This document shows, piece by piece, positions 49,718-59,009 of a stretch of DNA of 64,000 nucleotides. The translations under genes were made by a program, and so were the position numbers. Origin of the DNA: Rhizobium sullae (lineage in GTDB: Bacteria > Pseudomonadota > Alphaproteobacteria > Rhizobiales > Rhizobiaceae); NCBI RefSeq assembly GCF_025200715.1, contig NZ_CP104143.1:3626001-3690000 (forward strand), in the 5' to 3' direction. Numbering within the stretch: position 1 is the stretch's first letter; the number at the start of each line of letters is the position of its first letter. Under the pieces are notes generated by a model that was given only the letters and a program-made list of their open reading frames with translations, was not told the origin of the DNA and made no database searches.

Positions 49718-50245
49718 ATGACAACGATTATTACAATTCGAAAGGGCGGCAAGGTGGTGATGGCCGGTGACGGCCAGGTCAGCCTCGGTCAGACCGTTAT
49801 GAAGGGCAATGCCCGCAAGGTGCGGCGTATTGGCAAGGGCGAGGTCATTGCCGGTTTCGCGGGCGCGACCGCGGACGCCTTTACGCTGCTCGAGCGCCTT
49901 GAAAAGAAGCTCGAACAATATCCGGGCCAACTGATGCGCGCAGCCGTCGAACTCGCCAAGGACTGGCGCACGGACAAGTATCTTCGCAACCTCGAAGCCA
50001 TGATGCTGGTCGCAGACAAATCGATAACACTGGCAGTCACCGGCAACGGCGATGTTCTGGAGCCTGAGCATGGCGCTACGGCGATCGGCTCCGGCGGCAA
50101 CTTCGCCTTGGCGGCAGCGCGTGCCCTGATGGATACGGACAAGTCCGCAGAAGAGGTCGCTCGCCGAGCGCTGGATATCGCAGCCGACATCTGCGTCTAT
50201 ACGAACCACAACGTGGTGATGGAAACACTGGATGCTGAAAGCTAA
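49718..50245 (+). CDS. hslV: ATP-dependent protease proteolytic subunit HslV
   Basis: This 175-residue threonine protease subunit forms the dodecamer capped by HslU. The ATG at 49718 leaves the catalytic threonine at position 2 ([11 protein letters not shown]), which fixes this start over a TTG one codon earlier. Conserved [20 protein letters not shown] and [15 protein letters not shown] follow. AAGGA lies before the start. It is divergent from hisB and overlaps the next gene by 14 bases. Confidence 0.97.
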   Translation: MTTIITIRKGGKVVMAGDGQVSLGQTVMKGNARKVRRIGKGEVIAGFAGATADAFTLLERLEKKLEQYPGQLMRAAVELAKDWRTDKYLRNLEAMMLVADKSITLAVTGNGDVLEPEHGATAIGSGGNFALAAARALMDTDKSAEEVARRALDIAADICVYTNHNVVMETLDAES

Positions 50246-50756
50246 GCCTGTCTCGCGATATCGTTTCCGCGACGTCTGCCGCGAGGATCTCCCGCTTCTG
50301 GCGCAATGGCTTACGGAGCCGCATGTCGCGAGATGGTGGGGCGAACCTGCAACGGAGCTTGGTTCGATCGAAGAGGCAATGACGAGTAAGGAAACCCGGC
50401 CGATGATCGTGGAACTGGACGGAAAGCCTATAGGCTATCTGCAAAGTTACGATCCTCATCTCGAGGAGGGCCATCCCTATCGCGATCAGCCGAAGGGTAC
50501 GCTCGGCATCGACATTTCGATCGGTATCCCGGAACTGACGGGCAAAGGCCACGGTGCTGCGATCATCCGCAAGCTTGCGTCCGAGCTTTTTGCAGGTGGC
50601 GCCACGCGCATCGTGATCGATCCGGATCCTGAAAACGTTCAGGCGATCAGGGCTTACGAGAAGGCGGGCTTTCGCTACGTCGATAAAAGAACTTCCATTT
50701 ACGGTCCGGCCCATTTCATGGCACTGGACGCACCCGGAGAAACGGAATTACCATGA
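50232..50756 (+). CDS. GNAT-family acetyltransferase (AAC(6')-like) between hslV and hslU
   Basis: This 174-residue protein has the GNAT fold: the acetyl-CoA loop is in [18 protein letters not shown] (about 97-114), and [18 protein letters not shown] is near 135-152. RWWGEP and [20 protein letters not shown] resemble aminoglycoside 6'-N-acetyltransferases and siderophore acetyltransferases. The true substrate is unknown. It overlaps hslV by 14 bases and hslU by 4, so all three genes are co-expressed. No evidence links it to drug resistance in this organism. Confidence 0.88.
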   Translation: MLKAKPVSRYRFRDVCREDLPLLAQWLTEPHVARWWGEPATELGSIEEAMTSKETRPMIVELDGKPIGYLQSYDPHLEEGHPYRDQPKGTLGIDISIGIPELTGKGHGAAIIRKLASELFAGGATRIVIDPDPENVQAIRAYEKAGFRYVDKRTSIYGPAHFMALDAPGETELP

Positions 50757-52060
50757 CCACCTTTTCCCCTCGCGAGATCGTTTCCGAACTCGACCGCTAC
50801 ATTATCGGTCAGCATGAGGCCAAGCGCGCCGTGGCGATCGCGCTCCGCAACCGCTGGCGCCGCCAGCAGCTCGATCCAAGCCTGCGCGACGAAGTGATGC
50901 CCAAGAATATCCTGATGATCGGCCCGACCGGCGTCGGCAAAACGGAGATTTCGCGCCGTCTTGCCAAACTTGCCGGTGCGCCTTTCATCAAGGTCGAGGC
51001 GACCAAGTTCACCGAGGTCGGCTATGTCGGCCGCGATGTCGAACAGATCATCCGCGACCTCGTCGAGATCGGCATCGGGCTCGCGCGCGACAAGAAGCGC
51101 GCCGAGGTCGAATCGAAGGCGCATATGAGCGCCGAGGAACGTGTGCTTGATGCCCTTGTCGGGTCTACCGCTTCTCCTGCCACGCGTGACAGCTTCCGCA
51201 AGAAGCTGCGCAATGGCGAACTGGACGATAAGGAGATTGATATCGAGGTTGCCGATAGCGGCGCGGGCATGGGCGGCTTTGAAATCCCCGGCATGCCCGG
51301 TGCCAATATCGGTGTTCTCAACATCTCGGAAATGTTCGGCAAGGCGCTGGGCGGGCGTACCAAAAAGGTCCGCACCACTGTTAAAGCCTCCTATACCGAT
51401 CTGATCCGGGACGAGTCCGACAAGCTGATCGACAACGAAGTCATCCAGCGCGAAGCCGTGCGTGCTGTCGAGAATGACGGCATCGTCTTCCTCGATGAGA
51501 TCGACAAGATTGCAGCGCGCGACGGCGGGATGGGTGCCGGCGTGTCGCGCGAGGGGGTGCAGCGCGATTTGCTACCGCTCGTCGAAGGAACGACTGTCTC
51601 CACGAAGTACGGGCCGGTGAAGACCGACCACGTTCTTTTCATCGCCTCGGGCGCCTTCCATGTCTCGAAGCCTTCCGATCTCTTGCCGGAATTGCAGGGC
51701 CGCCTGCCGATCCGTGTCGAACTTCGTCCGCTGACCAAGGAAGACTTTCGCCGTATCCTGACAGAAACCGAGGCAAGCCTGATCCGCCAGTATCGCGCGC
51801 TCATGGAAACAGAGAACCTGAACCTCGAATTTACCGACGACGCGATTGATGCCTTGGCCGATGTCGCCGTCCATCTGAACTCATCGGTCGAAAACATCGG
51901 CGCTCGCAGGCTGCAGACCGTGATGGAACGTGTGTTGGACGACATCTCGTTTAATGCCCCGGATCGCGGCGGTTCGGCGGTGAAGATCGACTCCGCCTAT
52001 GTGCGTGAGCATGTCGGCGATCTGGCGCAGAACACGGACCTCTCGCGTTTCATCCTGTGA
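50753..52060 (+). CDS. hslU: ATP-dependent protease ATPase subunit HslU
   Basis: This 435-residue AAA+ unfoldase feeds substrates to HslV. Walker [11 protein letters not shown] is near 61-70, Walker [11 protein letters not shown] near 244-253, and the pore-loop motif [18 protein letters not shown] [15 protein letters not shown] near 84-98. The C-terminus ends LSRFIL, as needed to dock in HslV. It overlaps the GNAT gene (ATGA) and is followed by a terminator. Confidence 0.97.
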   Translation: MTTFSPREIVSELDRYIIGQHEAKRAVAIALRNRWRRQQLDPSLRDEVMPKNILMIGPTGVGKTEISRRLAKLAGAPFIKVEATKFTEVGYVGRDVEQIIRDLVEIGIGLARDKKRAEVESKAHMSAEERVLDALVGSTASPATRDSFRKKLRNGELDDKEIDIEVADSGAGMGGFEIPGMPGANIGVLNISEMFGKALGGRTKKVRTTVKASYTDLIRDESDKLIDNEVIQREAVRAVENDGIVFLDEIDKIAARDGGMGAGVSREGVQRDLLPLVEGTTVSTKYGPVKTDHVLFIASGAFHVSKPSDLLPELQGRLPIRVELRPLTKEDFRRILTETEASLIRQYRALMETENLNLEFTDDAIDALADVAVHLNSSVENIGARRLQTVMERVLDDISFNAPDRGGSAVKIDSAYVREHVGDLAQNTDLSRFIL

Positions 52061-52127
52061 TATTGCCGCATCGGTCGAAACCTTTGCGGGTTTCGCGCCG
52101 GATTTCGGCAGTCTGAACTCTCGACAG

Positions 52128-52160
52128 CGGGCCTTTTACTACTTAGTGAAGGCCCGTTTT
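52128..52160 (+). terminator. Rho-independent terminator of hslU
   Basis: CGGGCCTT (52128-52135) pairs with AAGGCCCG (52149-52156), followed by TTTTG. The 13-nt loop contains a short inner ACTA/TAGT repeat. Confidence 0.82.
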
Positions 52161-52256
52161 GTTTGTGGACGCGGCTTTATTCGGCCAAGATTCTGGTCCA
52201 GTCAGCGCGCTTCGCCATGAAGACGATATAATAGCCAGAGGACGGAATAGCTGATC

Positions 52257-53204
52257 GTGCGACGCCTTTTGACATGCCTCCTGATCGCCGTTGCGGCACT
52301 TACATCCGTGCCCGCCCATGCGATGCAGGTCGTGCCGCCCGGCAACCGCAACGTCGAGCAGCCTGCGGTCCCTGGCGCATCCGTCCGCCGCACCAAGGGT
52401 ACCAAGACGACCTTCGATCGCAAGTATGAGAAGGTTTATGAGCTACTCTCCACCGATCACGAGCTGATGAGCAAGATCAGGAAGACGGCGGCCGCTTACG
52501 GCATTGAACCCATCCACATCATCGGGGCCATCGTCGGCGAGCACACCTATAACGTCGACGCCTATGACCGCCTTCAATCCTATTACGTCAAGGCCGCTTC
52601 CTACGCCGGCGAGAGCTTCCGTTTTGCCTATGAAGGCGAGGATGTCGACACCTTCGTCGATCGTCCACAGTTTGCCGAGTGCAACGGCAAGCGCGATTCC
52701 TATCTGCTTTGGAGCTGCCGTGAGGATGTCTGGGAAAGCGAGTTCCGCGGCAGGACCGTCGGCGGCAAGAGCTTCCCGAACAACCGCTTCAGCGCCGTGT
52801 TCTTCCAGCCGTTTTATGCCGGTCAAACCTTCGGTCTCGGCCAGGTGAACCCGCTGACGGCATTGATGCTGTCGGATCTGGTCAGCCGTGTTTCCGGCTA
52901 TCCGAGACTGAACGAAAAGGATGCCGGCGCCGTTTACCGCGCCATCATGGAGCCGGATATCTCGCTCGCGTTCGTTGCGGCCTCCATCCGCCAGTCGATA
53001 GATGATTACAAGCAGATTACCGGCATGGATATTTCGAACAATCCCGGCCTGACCGCCACGCTTTACAATGTCGGCAATTCGCGCCAGCGCGCATCGGCTC
53101 TTGCCGCGAGGAACCAGGTCGCAGGTGCGATAGTCTGGCCGGAGGAGAATTATTACGGCTGGCTGATCAACGACAAGCTGGACGAGCTTGAGGGCCTGCT
53201 CTAA
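52257..53204 (+). CDS. secreted DUF1402 protein
   Basis: This 315-residue protein has a clear signal peptide (about 1-22, LLTCLLIAVAALTSVPAHA). The remainder matches DUF1402, an alphaproteobacterial family of unknown function. The segments IIGAIVGEHTYN, FGLGQVNPLTALMLSD and NPGLTATLYNVGN recall the spaced motifs of lysozyme-like transglycosylases, so a periplasmic cell-wall role is possible but unproven. The start is GTG. It ends 45 bp before the P450 gene. Confidence 0.8.
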   Translation: MRRLLTCLLIAVAALTSVPAHAMQVVPPGNRNVEQPAVPGASVRRTKGTKTTFDRKYEKVYELLSTDHELMSKIRKTAAAYGIEPIHIIGAIVGEHTYNVDAYDRLQSYYVKAASYAGESFRFAYEGEDVDTFVDRPQFAECNGKRDSYLLWSCREDVWESEFRGRTVGGKSFPNNRFSAVFFQPFYAGQTFGLGQVNPLTALMLSDLVSRVSGYPRLNEKDAGAVYRAIMEPDISLAFVAASIRQSIDDYKQITGMDISNNPGLTATLYNVGNSRQRASALAARNQVAGAIVWPEENYYGWLINDKLDELEGLL

Positions 53205-53249
53205 CGTTCGCCTGGCGGGAGGCTATAATCTTCCGCGAAAGGCTTTGCC

Positions 53250-54662
53250 ATGGATATGCGACCGGAACCGTTTGTTCCACCCGCGCCGCTGCCGCGCTCC
53301 GTGCCACCGTCGCGGCTGGAGATCATCCGCACGATCTTTCGCAATCCCTTGGAGCTTTGGGGCGAGCCGTCCTACACACTTCCCTGGATCAAGGACCGCT
53401 TCTTCGGCGACAGCACGATCATCGTCAACGATCCCGCCCTCATTAAATATGTGCTGGTCGATAACACCGCGAACTACCGCATGTCGGATATCCGCCAGCT
53501 CATATTGCGCCCCATATTGCGCGATGGATTGCTGACGGCTGAAGGCGAGGTCTGGAAGCGGACGCGGAAAGCGGTTGCCCCCGTCTTCACGCCCCGCCAC
53601 GCCAACGGCTTTGCCGCGCAGATGCTGCAGCAGTCCGAGGCGTATGTGCATAAGTACGAGGCGGCGGGAAGCGAAGGCCGGGTATTCGAAATCGCCAGCG
53701 ATATGACGGAGCTCACCTTTGCAATCCTTGCCGATACGCTGTTTTCCGGTGAAATCGTCACATCCTCGGACAGCTTCGCTGACGATGTGAACGCGCTTCT
53801 GCACCGCATGGGCCGCGTCGACCCCATGGATCTCCTGCGAGCGCCGAGTTGGGTGCCGCGGGTGACGCGGGTCGGCGGCCGGAAGGTTCTCGACAAGTTC
53901 CGCAACATGGTGCGCGAAACGATGGACGCCAGGCTCCGGCGCATGGCTGCCGATCGCGCCTCGGCGCCCGAAGATTTTCTGACTCTGCTGCTCGACCGGG
54001 CATCGGCGGGCGGCCTCACCAATGAAGAAATCGAAGACAATATCCTGACGTTCATCGGCGCTGGTCATGAAACGACGGCGCGGGCGCTCGCCTGGACGCT
54101 ATATTGCGTGGCGAACAGCCCGCATATCCGCGATGGGATGGAGGAAGAGATCGGCCGCGTTCTTGCAAGCGGCGCCGAGCCCGTCGAATGGCTCGATCTG
54201 ATGCCCCTCACGCGCGCCGCCTTCGAGGAGGCCCTGCGGCTCTATCCGCCGGCGCCGTCGATCAACCGTGCGGCGATCGCTGACGACAGCTGGACAGATG
54301 CCAAAGGCGAGAAGGTCGAGATCCATGCCGGCATGACGGTGCTCATCATGCCCTGGACCCTGCACCGGCATGAGCTCTACTGGGACAAGCCGCGCGCCTA
54401 TATGCCCGAGCGCTTTTTTCCGGAAAACCGCGGCAAGATCGGCCGGTTCCAGTTCCTGCCATTCGGCGCCGGTCCGCGTGTTTGCATCGGCGCCACCTTC
54501 GCCCTGCAGGAAGCGGTCATTGCGCTGGCCGTATTGATGAGCCGTTTCCGCTTCGACGTGACGGAGAAGACCAATCCTTGGCCGGTGCAGAAACTGACGA
54601 CCCAGCCCCAGAACGGTCTGCCGATGCGTGTCACCGCGCGCACTGTTTCCTCATGGGCATAA
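53250..54662 (+). CDS. cytochrome P450
   Basis: This 470-residue soluble heme monooxygenase has the I-helix oxygen-binding AGHETTARAL (about 271-280), the ExxR motif EALRLYPP, and the heme-cysteine loop FLPFGAGPRVCIG with C412. It lacks an N-terminal membrane anchor. No ferredoxin, reductase or biosynthetic gene lies beside it, so it uses a redox partner from elsewhere and its substrate is unknown. Similar P450s appear near malate synthase in other rhizobial chromosomes, I believe, but I cannot verify this. Confidence 0.93.
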   Translation: MDMRPEPFVPPAPLPRSVPPSRLEIIRTIFRNPLELWGEPSYTLPWIKDRFFGDSTIIVNDPALIKYVLVDNTANYRMSDIRQLILRPILRDGLLTAEGEVWKRTRKAVAPVFTPRHANGFAAQMLQQSEAYVHKYEAAGSEGRVFEIASDMTELTFAILADTLFSGEIVTSSDSFADDVNALLHRMGRVDPMDLLRAPSWVPRVTRVGGRKVLDKFRNMVRETMDARLRRMAADRASAPEDFLTLLLDRASAGGLTNEEIEDNILTFIGAGHETTARALAWTLYCVANSPHIRDGMEEEIGRVLASGAEPVEWLDLMPLTRAAFEEALRLYPPAPSINRAAIADDSWTDAKGEKVEIHAGMTVLIMPWTLHRHELYWDKPRAYMPERFFPENRGKIGRFQFLPFGAGPRVCIGATFALQEAVIALAVLMSRFRFDVTEKTNPWPVQKLTTQPQNGLPMRVTARTVSSWA

Positions 54663-54754
54663 ATCTTTCGAACTATTGCAGAATTGACTATGAATGAAAG
54701 CGGCGCAAAGTGAACAGTATGTGAAAACGCCGCCGTCTGCGGGAGGAGAATTGT

Positions 54755-56926
54755 ATGCGCCGCATTGAAAAGAACGGTCTTTTCGTCGAAACCGTCCTTC
54801 ATGATTTCATCGTCAATGAAGTGCTTCCCGACCTTCGGGTTGATGCGGATGCATTTTTCGCCGGCTTTTCAGCAATCGTTCATGATCTCGCGCCGAAGAA
54901 CCGCGAACTGCTTCTGAAGCGCGACCATCTCCAGCAGCAGATTGACGACTGGTACCGCAAGAATGGCGCGCCGACAGACTTGGATGCCCATCAGGCATTT
55001 CTGCGCGAAATAGGCTATCTGCTGCCGGAAGGCTCTGATTTCCAGGTTTCGACCAACAATGTCGATCCCGAGATCGCCTCGATTGCCGGGCCGCAACTCG
55101 TCGTCCCGGTCATGAATGCGCGTTACGCGTTGAACGCCGCAAATGCGCGCTGGGGCTCGCTCTACGACGCGCTTTACGGCACGGATGCCATTCCCGAAAG
55201 CGACGGCGCGGAAAAAGGCAAGGGCTACAATCCGAAGCGCGGCGAAAGGGTCATCGCCTGGGTTCGCGACTTTCTGGACGGCGCCGCTCCGCTCGAAGGC
55301 GCGCGTTGGAAGGATGCTGCTGCCTTTAAGGTGGACAGCGGCAATCTCGCGATCACCTTGACAGATGGCGAAAGACTGGCCCTCAGGGATAATCGGCATT
55401 TTGCCGGCTACCGAGGAAATGCCGAAGCGCCGACACATCTTCTCTTGAAAAACAACGGCATTCACATCGAGATTGTCATCGATGCCTCGACGCCGATCGG
55501 AAAGAACGATCCGGCGCATGTTTCCGATGTCTGGCTCGAATCAGCGATCACGACGATAATGGACTGCGAGGATTCGATTGCTGCCGTCGATGCCGAGGAC
55601 AAAGTCGTCGTCTATCGCAACTGGCTGGGCCTCATGAAGGGCGACCTGCAGGAGGAAGTAACCAAGGGCGGCTCGACCTTCATCCGCAAGCTCAATCCTG
55701 ACATCACCTATCAGGCGCCGGACGGCTCCGCCTTTGATTTGCATCGCCGCTCGCTGATGCTCGTCCGTAATGTCGGCCACCTGATGACGAATCCGGCTAT
55801 CCTCGACCGTGACGGTCGCGAAGTTCCCGAAGGCATGATGGATGCCGCCATTACCGGCCTGATCGCGCTTTACGATATCGGTCCCAACGGCCGCCGCAAG
55901 AACTCGCGCACCGGCTCGATGTATATCGTCAAGCCGAAGATGCATGGGCCTGAGGAAGTGGCGTTCGCCGTCGAGATTTTCTCACGCGTCGAAGAACTTC
56001 TCGGCATGCCGAAGAACACGATGAAGATGGGAATCATGGATGAGGAGCGCCGCACGACGGTAAATCTCAAGGAATGCATTCGTGCTGCCCGCGAGCGCGT
56101 CGTCTTTATCAATACAGGCTTCCTCGACCGTACTGGAGACGAGATCCATACCTCGATGGAAGCAGGCCCGATGATCCGCAAGGGCGACATGAAGCAGGCG
56201 GCATGGATATCGGCCTACGAGAACTGGAACGTCGATATCGGCCTCGAATGCGGCCTGTCCGGTCACGCGCAGATCGGCAAGGGCATGTGGGCGATGCCAG
56301 ACCTGATGGCGGCTATGCTGGAGCAGAAGATCGCCCACCCGAAGGCCGGTGCCAACACCGCCTGGGTTCCCTCGCCAACTGCAGCGACACTGCACGCGAC
56401 GCATTATCACCGGATCAACGTGGCCGACGTTCAGCGCGGACTGAAGGATCGCGCCCGTGCCAAGCTCTCCGATATCCTTTCCGTTCCAGTTGCCGCCCGG
56501 CCGAACTGGACGACGGAGGAAATCCAGCGAGAACTCGACAACAATGCGCAGGGTATCCTCGGCTACGTCGTCCGTTGGGTCGATCAGGGCATCGGCTGCT
56601 CGAAGGTGCCGGACATCAACAATGTCGGGCTGATGGAAGACCGCGCAACGCTTCGCATTTCCGCTCAGCACATAGCCAACTGGCTGCACCACAAGGTCGT
56701 CAGTGAAGCACAGGTCATCGAGACGATGAAGCGCATGGCCGCGGTCGTCGATCAACAGAATGCCGGCGATCCTGCCTATATGCCGATGGCGGAGAATTTC
56801 GACCGCTCGGTGGCCTTCCAGGCTGCCGTCGATCTCGTCTTGAAGGGCAGGGAACAGCCGAGCGGCTACACGGAGCCGGTCCTTCATCGCCGCCGTCTCG
56901 AGCTCAAAGGCAGGCAGGCCGCATAA
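54755..56926 (+). CDS. glcB: malate synthase G
   Basis: This 723-residue glyoxylate-cycle enzyme condenses glyoxylate with acetyl-Co[19 protein letters not shown] (about 265-282), [18 protein letters not shown] and [17 protein letters not shown] are diagnostic of the G form. The ATG at 54755 has a near-perfect GGAGGAG site. It is followed by a strong terminator shared with the convergent L,D-transpeptidase gene. It complements pckA and phaZ in growth on two-carbon or storage carbon. Confidence 0.97.
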   Translation: MRRIEKNGLFVETVLHDFIVNEVLPDLRVDADAFFAGFSAIVHDLAPKNRELLLKRDHLQQQIDDWYRKNGAPTDLDAHQAFLREIGYLLPEGSDFQVSTNNVDPEIASIAGPQLVVPVMNARYALNAANARWGSLYDALYGTDAIPESDGAEKGKGYNPKRGERVIAWVRDFLDGAAPLEGARWKDAAAFKVDSGNLAITLTDGERLALRDNRHFAGYRGNAEAPTHLLLKNNGIHIEIVIDASTPIGKNDPAHVSDVWLESAITTIMDCEDSIAAVDAEDKVVVYRNWLGLMKGDLQEEVTKGGSTFIRKLNPDITYQAPDGSAFDLHRRSLMLVRNVGHLMTNPAILDRDGREVPEGMMDAAITGLIALYDIGPNGRRKNSRTGSMYIVKPKMHGPEEVAFAVEIFSRVEELLGMPKNTMKMGIMDEERRTTVNLKECIRAARERVVFINTGFLDRTGDEIHTSMEAGPMIRKGDMKQAAWISAYENWNVDIGLECGLSGHAQIGKGMWAMPDLMAAMLEQKIAHPKAGANTAWVPSPTAATLHATHYHRINVADVQRGLKDRARAKLSDILSVPVAARPNWTTEEIQRELDNNAQGILGYVVRWVDQGIGCSKVPDINNVGLMEDRATLRISAQHIANWLHHKVVSEAQVIETMKRMAAVVDQQNAGDPAYMPMAENFDRSVAFQAAVDLVLKGREQPSGYTEPVLHRRRLELKGRQAA

Positions 56927-56941
56927 GGCTCATGATCAAAC

Positions 56942-56979
56942 AAAAAGGCCACCGTAAGAAAATTCCGGTGGCCTTTTTT
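56942..56979. terminator. bidirectional terminator after glcB
   Basis: A 13-bp stem (AAAAAGGCCACCG / CGGTGGCCTTTTT) with an 11-nt loop ends in six Ts on the plus strand and five on the minus, serving glcB and the convergent gene. Confidence 0.88.
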
Positions 56980-57000
56980 ATACCGAATTCGCTTTCTAGC

Positions 57001-57681
57001 TTACTGGATAACGATGACCTTGGTCGCCTTGCCTGGGCGTACGCGGCTGTAAAGGTCGATCACGTCCTGGTTCATCAGGCGGATGCAGCCGGACGAAGCT
57101 GCGGTGCCGATGGAGGCCCATTCGGGCGTGCCGTGAAGGCGGAAAAGGGTATCCTGGCCCTTTTCGTTGAAGAGATACATGGCGCGTGCGCCGAGCGGAT
57201 TGGTGAGACCCGGGCCCATGCCGTCCTCAACGTACTTTGCAATGTCGGGCTTGCGGACAGCCATTTCCTTCGGCGGATGCCAGGTCGGCCATTCCTGCTT
57301 CCAGGCGACATAGGCCGTGCCGGCCCATGCGAAGCCCTGCTTGCCGACGCCGATGCCGTAGCGCATCGCCTTGCCGCCCGGCAGGATGTAGTAAAGGTGG
57401 CGCTCGCGGGTGTTGACGATGATCGTACCCGGACGCTCGGTCGTCTCGTAGGAAACAATCTGTCGGCGGAACTCCGGCTTGACGCGCTGGATCGGGATCG
57501 CGGGCAGGGCGTATCCGGCATCCGTCCTCACGCCGTAGGCATCATCGAAGATTTGTGCCGTCTGGACAGTCGGGCCGGCGGCCTTGTCTTCGAGGGAAGC
57601 GCGATCGGAATTGGTAGAGCAGCCGGCCAGAGCGAGGGTCGCCATTAGGCCGAATACAGGGAATGCATTTCGGATGCGCAT
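57001..57681 (-). CDS. lipoprotein L,D-transpeptidase (YkuD/ErfK family)
   Basis: The 226-residue protein has a lipobox LAGC with C21 as the lipidation site, so it should be anchored in the periplasm. The YkuD catalytic motif reads HGTPEWASIGTAASSGCIRL, with H183 and nucleophile C199. It would form 3-3 peptidoglycan cross-links or attach proteins to peptidoglycan. Rhizobiaceae have many paralogues, so no specific name is given. It converges with glcB. Confidence 0.92.
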   Translation of the reverse strand: MRIRNAFPVFGLMATLALAGCSTNSDRASLEDKAAGPTVQTAQIFDDAYGVRTDAGYALPAIPIQRVKPEFRRQIVSYETTERPGTIIVNTRERHLYYILPGGKAMRYGIGVGKQGFAWAGTAYVAWKQEWPTWHPPKEMAVRKPDIAKYVEDGMGPGLTNPLGARAMYLFNEKGQDTLFRLHGTPEWASIGTAASSGCIRLMNQDVIDLYSRVRPGKATKVIVIQ

Positions 57682-57860
57682 GAATATCTCTTTAGGATTG
57701 GCAGTGAGGAAACGGTCTTGGAACCATCTTTGATTATGGTTTATTTTCGATTAACTTCGTCTTTGCAAGATGTTGCAGTGCGGCGAGAGTTACCGGCAGC
57801 GGCAAATTAGAACCGCATGGTTTTTTTGCAACAACGGGCGATACGTCCTCACGGTTATCC

Positions 57861-58355
57861 ATGACGATTTTGAGCGTTTACAATAACAATCCGTTAATAG
57901 ATGGCCGGCAATCGGACAGAGCCATGCTCGTGCGCCGCGGGACTCAGATATTACTTCACGACATGCGCCATGCGGTTCTGCCTGAACTGCCGCTGGCGAG
58001 CGGCCGGCGCGCCGATTTGATTACCATTTCGGAAAAAGGCGAAATCTGGATCATCGAGATCAAAACCTCGATCGAGGATTTCCGCGTTGATCGCAAGTGG
58101 CCCGAATACCGGCTGCATTGCGACCGACTGTTCTTTGCGACGCACAAGGATGTACCGCTTGATATCTTCCCGGAGGAATGCGGACTGTTTCTGTCCGACG
58201 GCTATGGCGCGCATATGATCCGCGAAGCACCCGAACATCGGCTTGCGCCGGCAACCCGCAAATCGGTCACACTGAATTTCTCCCGCGCCGCCGCGCAGAG
58301 ATTGATGCTGGCTGAATGGGCGAATGGCAAGCCGCTTGCCACCGACGATATCTAA
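57861..58355 (+). CDS. mmcB: MmcB-family DNA repair protein
   Basis: This 164-residue protein of the MmcB (DUF1052) family has a PD-(D/E)XK nuclease-like core: RRADLITIS followed by IWIIEIKTSIEDF, matching D...ExK. In Caulobacter, MmcB is part of the response to DNA-cross-linking damage. It is flanked by a 179-bp gap upstream that presumably carries its promoter, and it converges with actR with 6 bp between stops. Confidence 0.87.
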   Translation: MTILSVYNNNPLIDGRQSDRAMLVRRGTQILLHDMRHAVLPELPLASGRRADLITISEKGEIWIIEIKTSIEDFRVDRKWPEYRLHCDRLFFATHKDVPLDIFPEECGLFLSDGYGAHMIREAPEHRLAPATRKSVTLNFSRAAAQRLMLAEWANGKPLATDDI

Positions 58356-58361
58356 CAGCGG

Positions 58362-58937
58362 CTACTTCGGGGCGCGTTTTGCGAGAATTCGCTGTAGCGT
58401 GCGGCGGTGCATGTTGAGCCGCCGCGCCGTCTCGGAGACGTTGCGCTCGCACATTTCATAGACGCGCTGGATATGCTCCCAGCGAACCCGGTCGGCCGAC
58501 ATCGGGTTTTCCGGAAGCTCCGCCTTCTCGCCCGGCCGTTGCGTCAAAGCTGCGAATACGTCGTCCGCATCGGCAGGCTTGGCGAGATAGTCGACGGCCC
58601 CGAGCTTCACGGCTGTCACTGCCGTTGCGATATTGCCGTAGCCCGTCAGCACGATGATCCGCGTATCGTCCCGGCGCTGGCGGATCGCCTCGATGACGTC
58701 GAGGCCGTTGCCATCACCGAGCCGCAGGTCGACCACCGCATATTTCGGCGGATGGCTCTTCGACTTGGCAACGCCCTCCGCAACCGATTCGGCGGTCTCG
58801 ACCTGGAAGCCGCGTGTCTCCATCGCGCGTGCCAAACGTCGCAGAAAAGGCCCGTCGTCGTCGACAATCAAGAGGCTCGCATCGGGGCCAATATCGTGCT
58901 CGCCGGCGGCAAGGGTTTCGTGGCTTTGTTCGGTCAT
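58362..58937 (-). CDS. actR: two-component response regulator ActR (RegA/PrrA family)
   Basis: This 191-residue regulator has a receiver domain with phospho-aspartate D70 (AVVDLRLGDGNGLDV) and a short Fis-like HTH, SETARRLNMHRRTLQRIL, at the C-terminus. The proline linker (PENP) between them is characteristic of the family. With ActS it controls redox and acid responses, including CO2 fixation and nitrogen genes in rhizobia. It follows actS by 72 bp on the same strand. Confidence 0.96.
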   Translation of the reverse strand: MTEQSHETLAAGEHDIGPDASLLIVDDDGPFLRRLARAMETRGFQVETAESVAEGVAKSKSHPPKYAVVDLRLGDGNGLDVIEAIRQRRDDTRIIVLTGYGNIATAVTAVKLGAVDYLAKPADADDVFAALTQRPGEKAELPENPMSADRVRWEHIQRVYEMCERNVSETARRLNMHRRTLQRILAKRAPK

Positions 58938-59009
58938 GGTCTTCGATCCTGGCGGTTTACGCCCACCTGATATTTGTCAGCTACGCATATCTTCATTATG
59001 CCGATAAAG

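Noticed and set aside
50232..50756. Aminoglycoside resistance gene
   Set aside because: The similarity to AAC(6') enzymes is at the fold and motif level only, and the gene is embedded in the hslVU operon, so a resistance role is not supported.
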